Shown here piece after piece: positions 17,833 through 19,437 of a stretch of 19,437 nt of DNA. This stretch comes from Isotricha intestinalis (lineage: Eukaryota; Ciliophora; Litostomatea; Vestibuliferida; Isotrichidae): NCBI GenBank assembly GCA_023807065.1, contig JAJJLU010004063.1:1-19437 (forward strand), written 5' to 3'. Positions within the stretch are counted from its first letter, which is position 1. Every line of letters begins with the position of its first letter. A program made the translations under genes and the position numbers. Below the pieces are notes generated by a model that worked only from the letters and a program-made list of their open reading frames with translations, had not been told where the DNA came from and did not search any database.

Positions 17833-19046
17833 ATTTTTTCTTGGATTACTTTGTGATAAATTAGAAAAAGATAAAAAATTATAATTGAAAATAAGAGAAT
17901 AAAACAATTAGTAACATTTGGAATATTAAATCAGGAGATATTTACTATTCAAAAATAGGAATAGAACTTTTTGAAAAAAGAAACCAAAATAATTTTTATC
18001 AAATTGTAAATCATCATTATCTTATAACCAACAGATATTTTATAAAATTAATTAATAGCTATAAAAAAGTAATTTTAACAAATTATTATTTTAAATTTAT
18101 GTAATAAATATAAACTTAATTTCTTTACTTTTAAACAAATATAAAAAAGAAACAAACATAAAAATATTTGATTAATTCTTATTTTAATTTTTGATGATTT
18201 CTAAATCTATTTTAACTTTTGAATTTATTTCTATTGAAAGTAAATATAAAAACACAATATATCAAATATATATTTTTATAAATATTCTAAAATAAATATA
18301 TAAAAATTTGGTTTTTTATTTTAAAATTAAAGATTCTAAAATAATATTAAATTTTTGATTCTCATATCTTCAACATTTTAATAGTTTAATATTTAAATTT
18401 ATAATTAATGTAGAACAATCTTTAAGATTGATTTGTATTATATTTTGATGTTTGAATTAAATTGATGTTAAACTTTTAATGGATAAATATTATTCAGAAT
18501 ATTTTTTTTTTTATCATTGGATAACCTATTTTTGTAACTCCATAAACACAATATTTTGTTGATGAGTGGTTTATCATTAAATAATATTGTTGTTAAAGAA
18601 AAAAAATCTTACTTTAAAAACATAATTTTAGTAAAATCATATAACTATTATTTTTTAAATTATGAATATTTAAAATATTTCTAATTATAATATTTTGCTA
18701 TTCTTAATATAAATAACATTTTTAAATTAAATAAACTTTAAATATATGGAAAAATCCAGAAATCTTTATTATTTTATAATTATTATATATTTTTATGATG
18801 AATAAATTTAATATAAATATATTAATTTTTTTTTCTTCTCATTTCTATAATTGTTTCTTTTTCTTTATTTTTATTATTGTAAATTATTCAATAAAATAAT
18901 TTAAACTGTTATTTCTTTGAAGAAACATACTTTAAATAGGATATCCAAAGATTAAATATTAATTTAATGTTTTCACATTAAATTTTCATATAAGAAAATC
19001 AAAAATCATTAAGTTTCTCAAATTCATATAAAATAGTATAATAATT
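17833..19046. other. Gene-free AT-rich stretch with one short open frame
   Basis: 1.2 kb without a recognisable gene. On the + strand 17895-18104 is open for 69 codons but has no start ATG (for example SNIWNIKSGDIYYSKIGIEL, NNFYQIVNHHYLITNRYF). It may be a gene fragment or chance. From 18105 to 19046 I see only AT-rich sequence with no structure. Confidence 0.35.
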
Positions 19047-19122
19047 TTTCTTTATAATAGAAAAAAACACAAATTTTAAAGGTAAATTATAATAATTCCT
19101 TCATATTTCAAATATTTTTAAA
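19047..19122 (+). repeat. Left arm of a 76-bp perfect inverted repeat
   Basis: Reading from TTTCTTTATAATAG at 19047, all 76 bases equal the reverse complement of the last 76 bases of the window. After a single-base gap about 7 further bases agree, then similarity stops. The base to the left of 19047 cannot be compared because its partner would lie beyond the window. Confidence 0.95.
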
Positions 19123-19361
19123 ATAAAATAATCATTTATTCAAAATTAAATTAATAAATATTTCTTTATATTATCAAAACTTAAGTATAAATATTGATTT
19201 TTTTTCAATCGTATATCATATCTGAAAAAAAAACATTTAACACATAGATTTAAATATATTTCATTTAATTGAAATCAAAATCATAAAATAAAATAGAGTT
19301 AGTGTATCTATTTTTTAAAGGATAGGTGTTATAAATCTTCAGTTGAATTAGTTTTATTTTA
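19123..19361. other. Spacer between inverted-repeat arms
   Basis: 239 bp of AT-rich sequence with no open frame or internal symmetry that I can see. If the arms are terminal repeats, this would be the interior of a small non-autonomous element. Confidence 0.5.
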
Positions 19362-19437
19362 TTTAAAAATATTTGAAATATGAAGGAATTATTATAATTT
19401 ACCTTTAAAATTTGTGTTTTTTTCTATTATAAAGAAA
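19362..19437 (-). repeat. Right arm of a 76-bp perfect inverted repeat, at the window end
   Basis: Perfect reverse complement of 19047-19122. The arm runs exactly to the last base of the window, so its true length is unknown. A real element end, a chromosome-end hairpin, or an assembly or amplification fold-back would all look like this. Confidence 0.95.

Noticed and set aside
1..19437. Ciliate-type genetic code (TAA/TAG as Gln) for the whole window
   Set aside because: Intact genes have many CAA codons and no internal TAA or TAG, and several end at natural protein ends directly followed by TAA. Coding-like gaps with TAA also contain frameshifts, which fits pseudogenes better.
1..19437. tRNA genes, rRNA genes, CRISPR arrays, transposase genes
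   Set aside because: Looked for T-arm-like GTTCRA blocks, regular spaced repeats and DDE or reverse-transcriptase motifs on both strands; none was convincing.

Overview
This window is about 80% or more A+T. It carries ordinary eukaryotic genes with no operons, no ribosome-binding sites and no visible introns, so it comes from a very AT-rich unicellular eukaryote. Every intact gene reads through in the standard code: glutamine is CAA, and TAA ends all genes except the Rab gene, which ends in TGA. That argues against Tetrahymena, Paramecium or Ichthyophthirius, where TAA and TAG mean Gln. The NDR kinase, ZZ-finger protein and TPR-like protein resemble families common in ciliates. A standard-code anaerobic ciliate (litostome/rumen type) is one candidate; anaerobic fungi and amoebae cannot be excluded. 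The organism is an inference only.

Left part (1-8330) is gene-dense. It holds the 3' end of a gene whose C-terminus resembles a KA1 domain of MARK/PAR-1/Kin1-type kinases (+), a divergent nuclear cap-binding protein CBP80/NCBP1 homologue (+), an NDR/LATS-family AGC kinase (-), a Rab GTPase gene with one in-frame TGA at the invariant switch II glycine (-), and a large helical TPR-like protein with a basic, Asn-rich tail (-).

Right part (8330-19437) is sparse. It has three intact genes spread over 11 kb: a coiled-coil/ZZ zinc-finger protein (-), a small secreted or ER-targeted methyltransferase-like protein that may be of bacterial origin (+), and a WD40 propeller protein (-). Between them lie gaps of 1.4 to 2.5 kb with stretches that look like decayed coding sequence. 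The best are a WD-repeat relic near 13.2 kb, a relic at 8.7-9.4 kb and a coiled-coil relic at 17.6-17.8 kb. Stops in these relics often sit where a CAA to TAA change is plausible.

Two non-coding structures stand out. One is an ~80-bp island near 17.4 kb at about 48% G+C that can form hairpins and is followed by a T run; it is a possible structured RNA gene. The other is a perfect 76-bp inverted repeat at the extreme right end (arms 19047-19122 and 19362-19437), which is either a MITE-like/terminal structure or an assembly/amplification fold-back. I saw no CRISPR array, rRNA, convincing tRNA, virus or plasmid signature. The genes do not form an obvious common pathway. Kinase, Rab and cap-binding protein are unrelated housekeeping or signalling genes that happen to be neighbours.
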